Origin: Pandoraea faecigallinarum
GTDB taxonomy: Bacteria; Pseudomonadota; Gammaproteobacteria; Burkholderiales; Burkholderiaceae
NCBI RefSeq assembly: GCF_001029105.3
Contig: NZ_CP011807.3
Coordinates: 4,712,001 to 4,776,000, forward strand
DNA: 64,000 nucleotides
Direction: 5' to 3'
Of the stretch, positions 44,286-51,868 are shown in pieces. The notes beneath the pieces were generated by a model that saw only the letters and a program-made list of their open reading frames with translations, was not told where the DNA came from and did not search any database. Position 1 is the first letter of the stretch, and every line of letters starts with the position of its first letter. The translations under genes were made by a program, and so were the position numbers.

Positions 44286-45472
44286 TAGACTAAATCTGAC
44301 AGCTGTCGGTTTCTCCCGGGGCACAGCGTTGTTCGTCGCATCCAGTGACGGCAACGTTGCGGTCCCTGAACCGCAAGGAGTCCACCATGACGCAAGATCA
44401 GAAAGTCATTCGTGCCAAAGTCGGAATTCTCGAGCTAGCCCGCCAGCTCGGTAATGTCAGTCAAGCGTGTCGCGTGATGGGCTATTCACGCGACAGTTTT
44501 TACCGATTCAAAGAACTGTACGAGACGGGCGGCGAAGCCGCCCTGCAGGAAATCTCTCGGCGGCGCCCGCAGCCCAAGAATCGCGTGGATCCGCAGGTCG
44601 AAGCCGCAGTGGTCGAGCTGGCCCTGGAGTTGCCCGCGTACGGCCAGATCCGCATCGCCAATGAGGTGCTCAAGCGTCATGCGCTGCACGTCTCGCCTCA
44701 GGGCGTGCGCAGCATCTGGCTACGTCACGACCTCGAGACCATGAACAAACGCCTGACGGCGTTGGAGGCCAAATCTGCGCAGGAAGGGCTGGTGCTCACC
44801 GAGACCCAGCTCGCCTCGCTCGAGCGGGCCAAGCTTGAGAAAGAAACGCACGGCGAATTCGAGTCAGAGTGTCCCGGCTACTGCGGCGCTCAGGACACCT
44901 TCTACGTCGGCACGCTCAAAGGGGTGGGCCGGGTCTACCAGCAGACGTTCGTCGATACCTACTCGAAGGTCGCATTCGCCAAGCTCTACGATCGCAAGAC
45001 GCCACTGCCGGCGGCTGATCTGCTCAACGACCGCGTTCTGCCCTTCTTCGATAGCCACGGCATCCCGCTTATGCGCATCCTGACCGATCGTGGCACCGAA
45101 TATTGCGGTAACCCCGAGCATCACGAGTATGAGCTCTATCTGGCGGTGGAAAACATCGACCACACCCGTACTCGGGCCAGGTCGCCCCAGACCAACGGTA
45201 TCGTCGAGCGGTTGCACAAGACGATGCTCAACGAGTTCTATCGCATCGCCTTTCGCAGGAAAATCTACGACTGCATCCCCGCACTGCAGGCCGACCTCGA
45301 CCACTGGCTTGACGAGTACAACACGCGGCGAGAACATCAAGGTCGATGGTGCTATGGCAAGACGCCCATGCAGACTTTCCTCGATTCTCTCTCGCTCGCC
45401 AAGGAGAAACTCATTCCTCATTCAGCTGCCGTGACCGCTTAATCCTTCCGACTACCTGTCAGATCAAGTCTC
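44286..45472 (+). mobile_element. IS481-family insertion sequence
   Basis: Imperfect inverted repeats (TAGACTAAATCTGACAG at 44286-44302 and, inverted, CTGTCAGATCAAGTCTC near 45456-45472; 13 of 17 match) flank one intact transposase gene. Total length is about 1.19 kb. I could not define a target duplication with confidence. It inserted between the PLD-nuclease gene and the phage repressor region. Confidence 0.8.
44387..45442 (+). CDS. IS481-family transposase
   Basis: The 351-residue protein has an N-terminal helix-turn-helix ([20 protein letters not shown], then [16 protein letters not shown]) and a rve/DDE integrase core. The core has [30 protein letters not shown] and [20 protein letters not shown] with the D, D and E residues in the right order. 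Start chosen at ATG 44387 ([11 protein letters not shown]), preceded by AAGGAG. The gene is intact. Confidence 0.95.
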   Translation: MTQDQKVIRAKVGILELARQLGNVSQACRVMGYSRDSFYRFKELYETGGEAALQEISRRRPQPKNRVDPQVEAAVVELALELPAYGQIRIANEVLKRHALHVSPQGVRSIWLRHDLETMNKRLTALEAKSAQEGLVLTETQLASLERAKLEKETHGEFESECPGYCGAQDTFYVGTLKGVGRVYQQTFVDTYSKVAFAKLYDRKTPLPAADLLNDRVLPFFDSHGIPLMRILTDRGTEYCGNPEHHEYELYLAVENIDHTRTRARSPQTNGIVERLHKTMLNEFYRIAFRRKIYDCIPALQADLDHWLDEYNTRREHQGRWCYGKTPMQTFLDSLSLAKEKLIPHSAAVTA

Positions 45473-45530
45473 AGCTAATACAGCTTACTTTCTATGGCCT
45501 GAGAACTTCACGATCTAGTCCTGAAGACGC

Positions 45531-45565
45531 GTGACGATGAGAAGCTAATGGCTTCTCATCGTCAC
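45531..45565. other. Perfect 15-bp hairpin at the phage genome edge
   Basis: GTGACGATGAGAAGC and its exact inverted copy are separated by the 5-base loop TAATG. The structure lies between the IS481 element and the 3' end of the phage repressor gene. It might be the phage packaging signal, part of a replication origin, or a terminator. On the plus strand GTCTTTTT follows 11 bases later, so a terminator cannot be excluded. Confidence 0.75.
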
Positions 45566-45650
45566 AAACGCTTCCGTCTTTTTCGTCCCTTACTCATCGC
45601 GCCAGGCAAATCCTCGCCCCTTAGAAAGCGGAAGTATCTGCGCAGAACGC

Positions 45651-46016
45651 TTATTCGCCGCCGGTCGTTCCGTTTCTCTTGCTCGGGGTCGGTTTCGACA
45701 TAGCAAGTCCCATCCTCCGTAGTGCTGCTTGGTCTTCTCGATGGCTGTGACGATAGTTATCGAGTAGTGCCCTCTCGTCCGGGGAAAGATTGCTCTCTAC
45801 GGCTACAGCGCGGGCCCCTGTAAGGACGTATTGCACGTCCACGCCCAGGCGGGCGACAGCGCTTAGATATCGAGCATCTGGAACTCTTCTCCCACTCTCA
45901 TACGTCGTCTGCGCACGCCTAGTCACACCTCCTGCTAAGGCGAACTCCTCTTGATTCAGGCCTAGGCGCTTGCGCTCGTCTCTCAAGCGGTTGCCGACGT
46001 CTAACATCTCGGACAT
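45651..46016 (-). CDS. XRE-family phage repressor
   Basis: The 121-residue protein has an N-terminal Cro/CI-type helix-turn-helix (RLGLNQEEFALAGGVTRRAQ, then YESGRRVPDARYLSAVAR) and a short helical C-terminus ending in a basic tail. It is transcribed away from the phage genes and its start faces two palindromes at 46030-46074. This is the usual arrangement of an inovirus lysogeny regulator (like RstR of CTX phage). ATG at 46007 is an alternative start. Confidence 0.9.
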   Translation of the reverse strand: MSEMLDVGNRLRDERKRLGLNQEEFALAGGVTRRAQTTYESGRRVPDARYLSAVARLGVDVQYVLTGARAVAVESNLSPDERALLDNYRHSHREDQAALRRMGLAMSKPTPSKRNGTTGGE

Positions 46017-46029
46017 ATCCCATATCTAT

Positions 46030-46074
46030 GAGATCAAACGATCTCTATACTTTTACATGAGAGCAATTGTTCTC
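46030..46074. promoter_or_regulatory. Two operator-like palindromes between repressor and early phage genes
   Basis: GAGATCAAACGATCTC (46030-46045) and GAGAGCAATTGTTCTC (46059-46074) are related 16-bp imperfect palindromes with the common form GAGA…TCTC, centred 29 bp apart. They fill the 80-bp gap between the divergent starts of the repressor and the first rightward gene. They are the best candidates for the repressor's binding sites. Confidence 0.75.
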
Positions 46075-46096
46075 AATATCAACTGGAGACCATTGC

Positions 46097-46312
46097 ATGA
46101 CCACCAAACCAAAACTCACCATCAGCTACAAGGACCTAGACGACGGCTACGTCCGCACAACGCTAACCATCTGCGGCCCGTCCAACCTCCGTACGAGGGA
46201 GGCCCGACTGGAACAAGCGGAGCGCGTGTGGGGCATGGTTCTTCACAGCTACGGCGCGAAAAACGATGACAGTCCCGTCGAGATCATCCCGTCCGAGGCA
46301 GTCCGTCACTAA
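46097..46312 (+). CDS. Small hypothetical phage protein (first rightward gene)
   Basis: This 71-residue protein starts at ATG 46097 with CTGGAG upstream. It is soluble and mixed alpha/beta (KLTISYKDLDDGYVRTTLTI, then ARLEQAERVWGMVLHSYG). No family is recognised. It is directly downstream of the operators, so it is probably under repressor control. Its N-terminal KPKLTISYKDL looks loosely like the starts of the two halves of the next gene, but that may be chance. Confidence 0.75.
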   Translation: MTTKPKLTISYKDLDDGYVRTTLTICGPSNLRTREARLEQAERVWGMVLHSYGAKNDDSPVEIIPSEAVRH

Positions 46313-46337
46313 CCTCCCCCCATCTGAGGGCCACGCT

Positions 46338-46946
46338 ATGACCAGCAAACAGAAACTCACAATCCTCGACGTCACCCGACGCGAGGGCATATCCACTAAG
46401 ACAGGCCGTCACTACGACATGCGTATCGCGGAGTGCGTTCTCTGGCAGAACACGAGTGAAGGTGAAGACGCCGTAGTCGGCACCATCACGCTCCCCGATA
46501 CCCTCAAGGACGCAGGCAAAGGCGAATACCTCGCGGACTTCATCCTTATGCGGTCGATGGAGGGTCAGCTTGTTCCCCGCCTCGTCGCATTGCAGCCCTA
46601 CGGCGACGGCACCCGCCCCTCAGCCCCGGTCAAGAAGCAGAAACTCACCATCCTTAGCGTCGTCCGCCGTGAGGGCATCTCCAGCAAGACGGGGCGCCCG
46701 TACGACATGCGCACCGCGCAGTGTGTCCTCTGGCAAGCGACGCCCGACGGCGACCGCGCCGTTGTTGGCACAGTTCCACTGCCTGAAATCGCCAAAGAAA
46801 CCGGCAAAGGCGAGTACTTCGCAGAGATGGCGATGGCGCAATCGATGGACGGCGCTCTAGTTCCGCGCATTGTAGCGTTGCAGCCCTACGTAAGTAGTAC
46901 ACGCCCGACCGCCACACCGAAAGCTGCGGCCGCTGCTGCTGCGTAA
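46338..46946 (+). CDS. Tandem-duplicated single-stranded DNA-binding protein (pV-like)
   Basis: The 202-residue protein consists of two copies of an about 90-residue unit. Copy one begins KQKLTILDVTRREGIS (residues 4-19) and copy two KQKLTILSVVRREGIS (about 101-116). Both continue with GR.YDMR.A.CVLWQ and end LVPR.VALQPY. Size and place (after the first early gene, before the coat genes) fit the inovirus ssDNA-binding protein, which is normally a homodimer of a single unit of about 85-100 residues. The tail is Ala-rich. The assignment to pV rests on position and unit size more than on motifs. Confidence 0.75.
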   Translation: MTSKQKLTILDVTRREGISTKTGRHYDMRIAECVLWQNTSEGEDAVVGTITLPDTLKDAGKGEYLADFILMRSMEGQLVPRLVALQPYGDGTRPSAPVKKQKLTILSVVRREGISSKTGRPYDMRTAQCVLWQATPDGDRAVVGTVPLPEIAKETGKGEYFAEMAMAQSMDGALVPRIVALQPYVSSTRPTATPKAAAAAAA

Positions 46947-47044
46947 TTTGCGTCATCTCACGTCGTCCAATTAAGCGACGACCACCTGTAGTTAAATCCG
47001 GCCCCCCGCCAGGTTCTTTGCACCGTCACCGCAGGAATGCCGTG

Positions 47045-47359
47045 ATGGGATTGGGGGTTGCGATGCTTCACCAACTGTCTCTCGATCTGTTCGGCGGCTT
47101 TTGCCCCGCACGAACTAAGCAACGGCGTATCCCGCGCCCTCCCCTCGCTTCACAACGTCCGTGGAGACAACTGCGCCTCAAGCTGTACCTGCGGCGTCTC
47201 ATCAAGGCCGGTAAAGGCTTCATCTGGACACGTCCTGACGGCATCCAGTTCGTCTGCAAAACCATGCGTTCGCTCATCGCGCGAATCATGGATTACGACG
47301 GCCATTTGATCCCCGCAAGCATCCGCGCCGCGATGAACAAGTCGCGCACGCGCCGGTGA
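47045..47359 (+). CDS. Hypothetical basic phage protein
   Basis: From the ATG at 47045 this is a 104-residue, strongly basic protein (RPWRQLRLKLYLRRLIKAGK, then WTRPDGIQFVCKTMRSLIAR). An alternative start is ATG 47063 or 47018. It could bind nucleic acid. No family recognised. It lies between the ssDNA-binding gene and small coat-region genes. Confidence 0.6.
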   Translation: MGLGVAMLHQLSLDLFGGFCPARTKQRRIPRPPLASQRPWRQLRLKLYLRRLIKAGKGFIWTRPDGIQFVCKTMRSLIARIMDYDGHLIPASIRAAMNKSRTRR

Positions 47360-47384
47360 TTGCCGCAACCGCATAGGTCCCGAT

Positions 47385-47648
47385 ATGACAGCCCCCACGA
47401 CCGAACTCGTCAACCGCACCGTGACCGCCACCGACGGAACGTGCATGTGCATTGCGCGCGTCGGCGGACTCAACGTCCCCGATACCGAACGCTTCGCCCG
47501 CATGCTTGAAGCATCCGCACTGCTGTACGAAACCGTGCAGGTGCTTGCCGGTGCGCTTGATCTCGCCTACGAGGCGCACGAACTGGCGCAACCGGCCTGC
47601 TCCAAGTTCGCGTGGCAGATCCTCAAGAACATCAATCGCGGGGGCTAA
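47385..47648 (+). CDS. Hypothetical phage protein
   Basis: This 87-residue soluble protein has a helical second half (ERFARMLEASALLYETVQVL). It ends 2 bp before the next gene and starts 25 bp after the previous one, which supports it as a member of the rightward phage unit. No family is recognised. Confidence 0.6.
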   Translation: MTAPTTELVNRTVTATDGTCMCIARVGGLNVPDTERFARMLEASALLYETVQVLAGALDLAYEAHELAQPACSKFAWQILKNINRGG

Positions 47649-47650
47649 CG

Positions 47651-47920
47651 GTGACGAATCAATCGATGCAGCTGCTGACCTGCAAGCCCCTTCGCAACTC
47701 GATGACGACCACACCGCTGGACCGTCAGCTATGCCCGCCGGAGAACGGTCAGCAATTCGCCATCACACGCGTTACCCAGATCGCACCGAGTACCAACGAA
47801 ACGCCGCTAGACACCCCACAGATGGCGGGTTTCTGGACTTTGGCATTCACGATGGTTGTCGGGTTGTACGTCGTGAGTGCTCATTTGGGCGCAATTCTCG
47901 GCTTCATACGCCGAGGATAA
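47651..47920 (+). CDS. Small single-span membrane protein of the coat module
   Basis: This frame of 89 residues starts with GTG at 47651, 2 bp after the previous stop. Near the C-terminus it has a hydrophobic helix (MAGFWTLAFTMVVGLYVVSA) ending in a short basic tail (GFIRRG). Place before the major coat gene fits a minor coat protein or assembly factor. No homologue is recognised. ATG at 47663 is another possible start. Confidence 0.6.
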   Translation: MTNQSMQLLTCKPLRNSMTTTPLDRQLCPPENGQQFAITRVTQIAPSTNETPLDTPQMAGFWTLAFTMVVGLYVVSAHLGAILGFIRRG

Positions 47921-47965
47921 GCCAGCGCGCCGGACGCATTCCGGCATCACTCGAAGGAGAAAACC

Positions 47966-48217
47966 ATGAAAGAAAAGCTTGAACGTCTGAAGGCAATCGG
48001 AGGCCGTGCAGGTGTTGCCGCCGTGATGATCGCAACGCCGTTTGCTGCACATGCCGAAGGTGGCGGTGGTAGCGGCGCTGTCGACCTGAGCGCGATGACC
48101 AACTCAATCAGCTTCGCTCAGGTCGGCACCGCAATTCTCGCTGTGGCGGCCAGCTTGGCGCTGATTTATGTCGGCGTTAAGGGCGCGAAGATCGTACTCG
48201 GGTTCATTCGCGGTTGA
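47966..48217 (+). CDS. Inovirus major coat protein (pVIII-like)
   Basis: The 83-residue precursor has a signal peptide of about 30 residues (GVAAVMIATPFAAHA before cleavage). The mature part begins with an acidic Gly-rich segment, has a hydrophobic helix (VGTAILAVAASLALIYVGVK) and a basic end (KGAKIVLGFIRG). This is the classic layout of inovirus pVIII. AAGGAG lies upstream of the ATG. A strong hairpin follows the gene, as is common after coat genes. Confidence 0.92.
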   Translation: MKEKLERLKAIGGRAGVAAVMIATPFAAHAEGGGGSGAVDLSAMTNSISFAQVGTAILAVAASLALIYVGVKGAKIVLGFIRG

Positions 48218-48231
48218 TGAACGGCAAGTGA

Positions 48232-48263
48232 GGTAGGGAAGCGATCCGGACGCTTCCCTTACC
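48232..48263 (+). terminator. Hairpin terminator after the major coat gene
   Basis: GGTAGGGAAGCG pairs with CGCTTCCCTTACC across a 7-base loop, with one bulge. It starts 15 bp after the coat stop codon. There is no poly-T tail, so it may act as an attenuator that keeps pVIII expression above that of downstream genes. The stop codon of a minus-strand small frame lies inside it. Confidence 0.65.
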
Positions 48264-48414
48264 GACGCCTGCGCTCAAGAGGCCCCATCCAAAGGGAAAT
48301 GACCATCATGACCAATAGCGCTACCGCAAAGAACACGGTTGTCGGATCAGTGGTGATCTGCTCCCACAGACCTTTGATTCCGCCCACCAGCATTTGAAGA
48401 TAAGGATTCTGCAT
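48259..48414 (-). CDS. Candidate 51-residue antisense membrane protein
   Basis: A minus-strand frame starts with ATG at 48414, preceded at the right distance by a full Shine-Dalgarno (AGGAGGTG, then TTCCAT before the ATG). The peptide has one hydrophobic helix (TTVFFAVALLVMMVISLWMG) and ends LERRRR. Its ATG and the ATG of the plus-strand gene at 48415 form the palindrome CATATG. It opposes all other structural genes of the phage, which makes it odd. I recognise no family. Confidence 0.45.
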   Translation of the reverse strand: MQNPYLQMLVGGIKGLWEQITTDPTTVFFAVALLVMMVISLWMGPLERRRR

Positions 48415-48642
48415 ATGGAACACCTCCTTGTAAGTGATCTCGCGAGCATGCGGCTCGCCGAATTCATGAACGCGTTCATCGGGCCGGTCTGCTTCCTATC
48501 CGCAGTGATGACCGTATCCCTGTTGGTGACGACCAAAGGCCTTGTATGGCTAGCGGATCTAGCCCTGAATCTTGCCCGGGCTTGCATTACGAGTCGAATG
48601 AGCGCCTCGCGTCGACAGACTGCCGACGACGACGCTGGCTAG
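48415..48642 (+). CDS. Small membrane protein of the coat module
   Basis: From the ATG at 48415 the product has 75 residues and one long hydrophobic helix (IGPVCFLSAVMTVSLLVTTK, continuing LVWLADLAL). It ends in a basic and then acidic tail. A moderate Shine-Dalgarno (AAGGA, 8 bases before ATG) is present. Its position between pVIII and pIII fits a minor coat or assembly protein. An upstream in-frame start at 48394 is possible. Confidence 0.6.
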   Translation: MEHLLVSDLASMRLAEFMNAFIGPVCFLSAVMTVSLLVTTKGLVWLADLALNLARACITSRMSASRRQTADDDAG

Positions 48643-48703
48643 TTTTCGATTCGCTGCAATCGCTTTCGAATTTCAACCTCAAACGTACCCGCGAGGCGAC
48701 GCT

Positions 48704-48790
48704 ATGCCATCTCAAGAACTCTGGAACTTGACGTTTTTTGCATGGGGATTGGTGTGCGGGTGGGCGGTCGTCACGGGCCTGCGGGGGTAA
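48704..48790 (+). CDS. 28-residue minor coat protein candidate (pVII/pIX-like)
   Basis: This tiny frame encodes MPSQELWNLTFFAWGLVCGW followed by a short hydrophobic stretch and a basic end. GAGG lies 7 bases before the ATG and its stop is 2 bp before the pIII start. Size, single membrane helix and position match the minor tip proteins of inoviruses, such as pVII and pIX of about 32 residues. The call rests on layout, not on motif identity. Confidence 0.6.
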   Translation: MPSQELWNLTFFAWGLVCGWAVVTGLRG

Positions 48791-48792
48791 AG

Positions 48793-50493
48793 ATGAAAAA
48801 GGTACTGCTCGTCGTGCTGATGATTGCGCTTCTCTCGCAGCAAACGGCGAGTTCATTCGTTCCGCCCCCGGCCGCCAGTTGGCTGTTTAACCGTTCAATC
48901 GCGAGCATCATGCGCGAAGTCGCTAAACGTCGGGGTATCGCCGCTGCTGATCCGAGAATCGCAGCAACCGAAGCGGCGATGTCCTCGGAGTTGACGGCTC
49001 TGAATGTCGCCGGCACCGGTGTAGGAATCGGACTTAGCGTGCTCGGAGCACCCGTGTGGCTGACCATACTCGCTGGACTTGGCATCGTTGCAGGTGGATC
49101 TGCGATAGTGGCCTACTTGGGAAAGGACAAGATTAGGATTTCTGCCGATGAGCGCGACCGCGTACGTATTCAAGTTCCGCGCGACCAGCAACCCGGAGTT
49201 GAAAAAGCGTCATACCCGGGCCTTAGCGGAAGCGGCTTCGAGGATCATTGGAGCGTTGCAGCGGCGAATGCGGGCTTCCGTGTCTACAGACGCAGAGGCT
49301 GCATGCCTGGACCATGCGCACGATTTCCGCTTGAGAGCGACTCGATCGGCACCTATCAAGGCGAAAATATCTCGGTCCATTTCGCAGGAATGTCTGACGT
49401 AGTTCGGTTTATCCGATTCATGTCGGATCGCTTTGATGGGGAAAACGCGTTTACCGCCGTGCGCTTTCAACCAGCGTTTGACGTCGATGGCAACTTGGTG
49501 CAAATAGCGTTTGAAGTCACCCGAAATATCGTTGAAAACAAATGTCGTCCCTGCAAGCTGGGAAAGCCGGGAAAACCGGACAAGCCTGATGGGTCACTGT
49601 GTTACGAAATGCTGGGCGTACCGGTCAAACCTGACGAGGCATGGTGTCCCGAACAGGTCAGGAGGACTGAAACCGAAGTGCTCGGTCAGTACGACCTCCG
49701 GTGGCCGGGTGGCAGTTTTTTCGCATTGCAAAGCGTATATGAACGTGAGCAGCCGAGCACGGCCCAGAACTGGTATGACAGTTTGGAGCGCGCCTACGTT
49801 GGCATTCCAAAGAACATTCACGGCGCGAGAATCGGCAGTGAAACTCTAGCCAAAGTCGCTGATAGCGCGTGGCGTCGAGCAGCGTCTCGCCCCGATTACG
49901 AAGGTTTGCCCTACAGTGCCACTGACCCTGTCACAACGGCTGACGTCGACCCATGGGCAAAAGCCAATCCCGAAGCGGTCCCCCTCATTGAAGACCTGTT
50001 TCGCCCCGCAAATCGTCCGAGGGAGCGAAAAGTTATCATCCGCGAGACGATAAAACCCGAGACGCAAACAGGCACCGAAACGGAAACTAAAGTCGATCCG
50101 ACAACGGGACCGAAAACGGAAACCGACACAAAGACGAAGCCGGAATCCCAGTTGACTAAAGACGTCAACGTCGTCAATCGCCCGACTGTCGACATCGGCA
50201 GCCCGGTCAAGGTTGATCTCGGCACAGCCCCGCAGGTCGCAACACCAACACTCGAAGATCCTCCTACGGCGGCCATGATCCTAGATCCAATCCTGAAGCT
50301 CGCGCCGGGCTTCAAAGACTGGAAGACGCCGAAATACAAAGCGCAATGTCCTCGCCCGTCGTTTGAACTTTTCAATAAACGGATTCGCATGGACGCGATG
50401 TGCGATCTCGCGGAAAAGTACCGCCCGATGATCACCGCAATCATGCTCGCGGTGTTCGTGCTGATCGCCGCCGCTATTGTTCTCGCCGCTTGA
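48793..50493 (+). CDS. Inovirus adsorption protein (pIII-like)
   Basis: The 566-residue protein starts at ATG 48793 with a signal peptide (KKVLLVVLMIALLSQQTASS). Cysteine-bearing middle domains are visible (RRRGCMPGPCARF; NKCRPCKLGKPGKPDKPDG). A long Thr/Lys/Glu-rich spacer lies at about 415-475. The C-terminus has a membrane anchor (MITAIMLAVFVLIAAAIVLA). This arrangement (signal, receptor-binding region, linker, anchor) and the gene order match pIII/OrfU proteins. The receptor-binding part is not similar to any I can name. Confidence 0.85.
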   Translation: MKKVLLVVLMIALLSQQTASSFVPPPAASWLFNRSIASIMREVAKRRGIAAADPRIAATEAAMSSELTALNVAGTGVGIGLSVLGAPVWLTILAGLGIVAGGSAIVAYLGKDKIRISADERDRVRIQVPRDQQPGVEKASYPGLSGSGFEDHWSVAAANAGFRVYRRRGCMPGPCARFPLESDSIGTYQGENISVHFAGMSDVVRFIRFMSDRFDGENAFTAVRFQPAFDVDGNLVQIAFEVTRNIVENKCRPCKLGKPGKPDKPDGSLCYEMLGVPVKPDEAWCPEQVRRTETEVLGQYDLRWPGGSFFALQSVYEREQPSTAQNWYDSLERAYVGIPKNIHGARIGSETLAKVADSAWRRAASRPDYEGLPYSATDPVTTADVDPWAKANPEAVPLIEDLFRPANRPRERKVIIRETIKPETQTGTETETKVDPTTGPKTETDTKTKPESQLTKDVNVVNRPTVDIGSPVKVDLGTAPQVATPTLEDPPTAAMILDPILKLAPGFKDWKTPKYKAQCPRPSFELFNKRIRMDAMCDLAEKYRPMITAIMLAVFVLIAAAIVLAA

Positions 50494-50500
50494 GGTCACT

Positions 50501-50803
50501 ATGTCGAGTCTCTTCGAAGTTCTTCTCTCGGGACTGAACACGACGCTTCAGTTCATCTTCCGTTCGGTCGTCATCAAGTTCGCCATGTTCTTCGGCCTCT
50601 GGTATGTGACGACAGAGTTCGTGGACGTTATCAAGGGCAGTGGCCTGCTACCCGACGCCAATGCCCTCTCAAGCGCACTTGGGAGCCTTCCGCCTGGCGT
50701 CTGGTACTGGCTCGAATTGCTGGCGGTGCCGCAGGGATTGCCGATAGTGCTTGCGGCGATGGGGAATAAGTTCGTCATTCGCCGTATCCCAATGTTGGGC
50801 TAA
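50501..50803 (+). CDS. DUF2523-family minor coat protein (pVI-like)
   Basis: The 100-residue protein has hydrophobic segments (IKFAMFFGLWYVTTEFVDVI and WYWLELLAVPQGLPIVLAAM) and ends NKFVIRRIPMLG. It matches the DUF2523 family found between pIII and Zot genes in inoviruses, regarded as the pVI equivalent. It starts 7 bp after the pIII stop and ends 3 bp before zot. Confidence 0.9.
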   Translation: MSSLFEVLLSGLNTTLQFIFRSVVIKFAMFFGLWYVTTEFVDVIKGSGLLPDANALSSALGSLPPGVWYWLELLAVPQGLPIVLAAMGNKFVIRRIPMLG

Positions 50804-50806
50804 CTC

Positions 50807-51868
50807 ATGGCTATCAACGCGTACACGGGCTTGATGGGGTCCGGCAAAAGCTACGAGGTTGTGAGTAGCGTCATTGTGCCCGCCGTGATTGCTGGACGCC
50901 GCGTGGTGACGAACATCGACGGCATACAACCCGACCTCATTCGCGAATACTGCATTGACGTTCGCAAAGCCGACGCCAATGCGCTGGGCGAAATCGTCCC
51001 GGTGAAGAACGATGACGTGACGCGCGACAACTTCTTTCCGGACGAGGCAAACCCCGAGGCCGAAACACTCGTTAAACCGGGGGATCTCGTTGCAATCGAT
51101 GAGGCTTGGAATTTCTGGTCGGTCGGCAACAAACTCAAGCCCGAGCATATGCGCTTCTTCCGTATGCATCGTCATTACGTCCACCCGGAGACCGGGGTCG
51201 CGTGTGACGTGGCGCTCATGATTCAGTCAATTGGTGATTTGCACCGCCAACTGCGTGCGGTGGTGGAAGTCACATTCGTCACGAAGAAACTCAAGGAGCT
51301 TGGTTTAACCCGGAACTACCGCATTGAGTTATATGAGGGCGGAAAGGTCACCAAGTCGAACCGAATCGACATCTTTACCAAGCGCTATAGCAAAGCCATA
51401 TTCCCGCTGTATCAGTCCTACGCTGGCGGCAAGGGAAAAGAGCGGTCGATAGATCGACGTCAAAACGTCCTCTCGAACAAGCGTCTTTGGTTCACCGTCG
51501 GCCTTATGCTGGCGGTCGGCACGATGAGCGTTCGCTTCCTAATTGGCTACTTCAATGGCGGATTTGCGGGTGCCAAAGCGCCGCAAGAAATCGCCTCATC
51601 AACAACCGCTCAACCTGCCCCTCATGACGCGGGCGTGGCAGGTCGTCCTGACGTACCGGCGTTTAGTGGTGAATGGCGCATCGCTGGCAGCTACAGCGTC
51701 GGCAACGAGCGCTATGTCGTTGTCGCAAACAACGATGGCCGATTGCGAGTTGAGTCGCCTTCCGTTTTCAACCTTGACGGCATCGCACGAATCGGAAGCA
51801 TCGACGACCAGCGGGTGACGGTATGGTCGGGCGGCAAGTCATCGTCGTACATGGGGGGCATGCAATGA
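50807..51868 (+). CDS. zot: Zot-family assembly ATPase (pI-like)
   Basis: The 353-residue inner-membrane protein has a Walker A motif at the N-terminus (GLMGSGKSYEVV, residues about 8-19) and a Walker B-like VAIDEAWNFW near 103. A single membrane span is at about 227-247 (LWFTVGLMLAVGTMSVRFLI). A periplasmic C-terminal domain follows. This is the pI/Zot morphogenesis protein that drives virion extrusion together with pIV. Its stop codon overlaps the start of the secretin gene (ATGA). Confidence 0.95.
   Translation: MAINAYTGLMGSGKSYEVVSSVIVPAVIAGRRVVTNIDGIQPDLIREYCIDVRKADANALGEIVPVKNDDVTRDNFFPDEANPEAETLVKPGDLVAIDEAWNFWSVGNKLKPEHMRFFRMHRHYVHPETGVACDVALMIQSIGDLHRQLRAVVEVTFVTKKLKELGLTRNYRIELYEGGKVTKSNRIDIFTKRYSKAIFPLYQSYAGGKGKERSIDRRQNVLSNKRLWFTVGLMLAVGTMSVRFLIGYFNGGFAGAKAPQEIASSTTAQPAPHDAGVAGRPDVPAFSGEWRIAGSYSVGNERYVVVANNDGRLRVESPSVFNLDGIARIGSIDDQRVTVWSGGKSSSYMGGMQ

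Noticed and set aside
50807..51868. Zot protein considered as a toxin gene
   Set aside because: The Walker A ATPase and single membrane span show the phage assembly role (pI). A toxin role is not supported by sequence alone.
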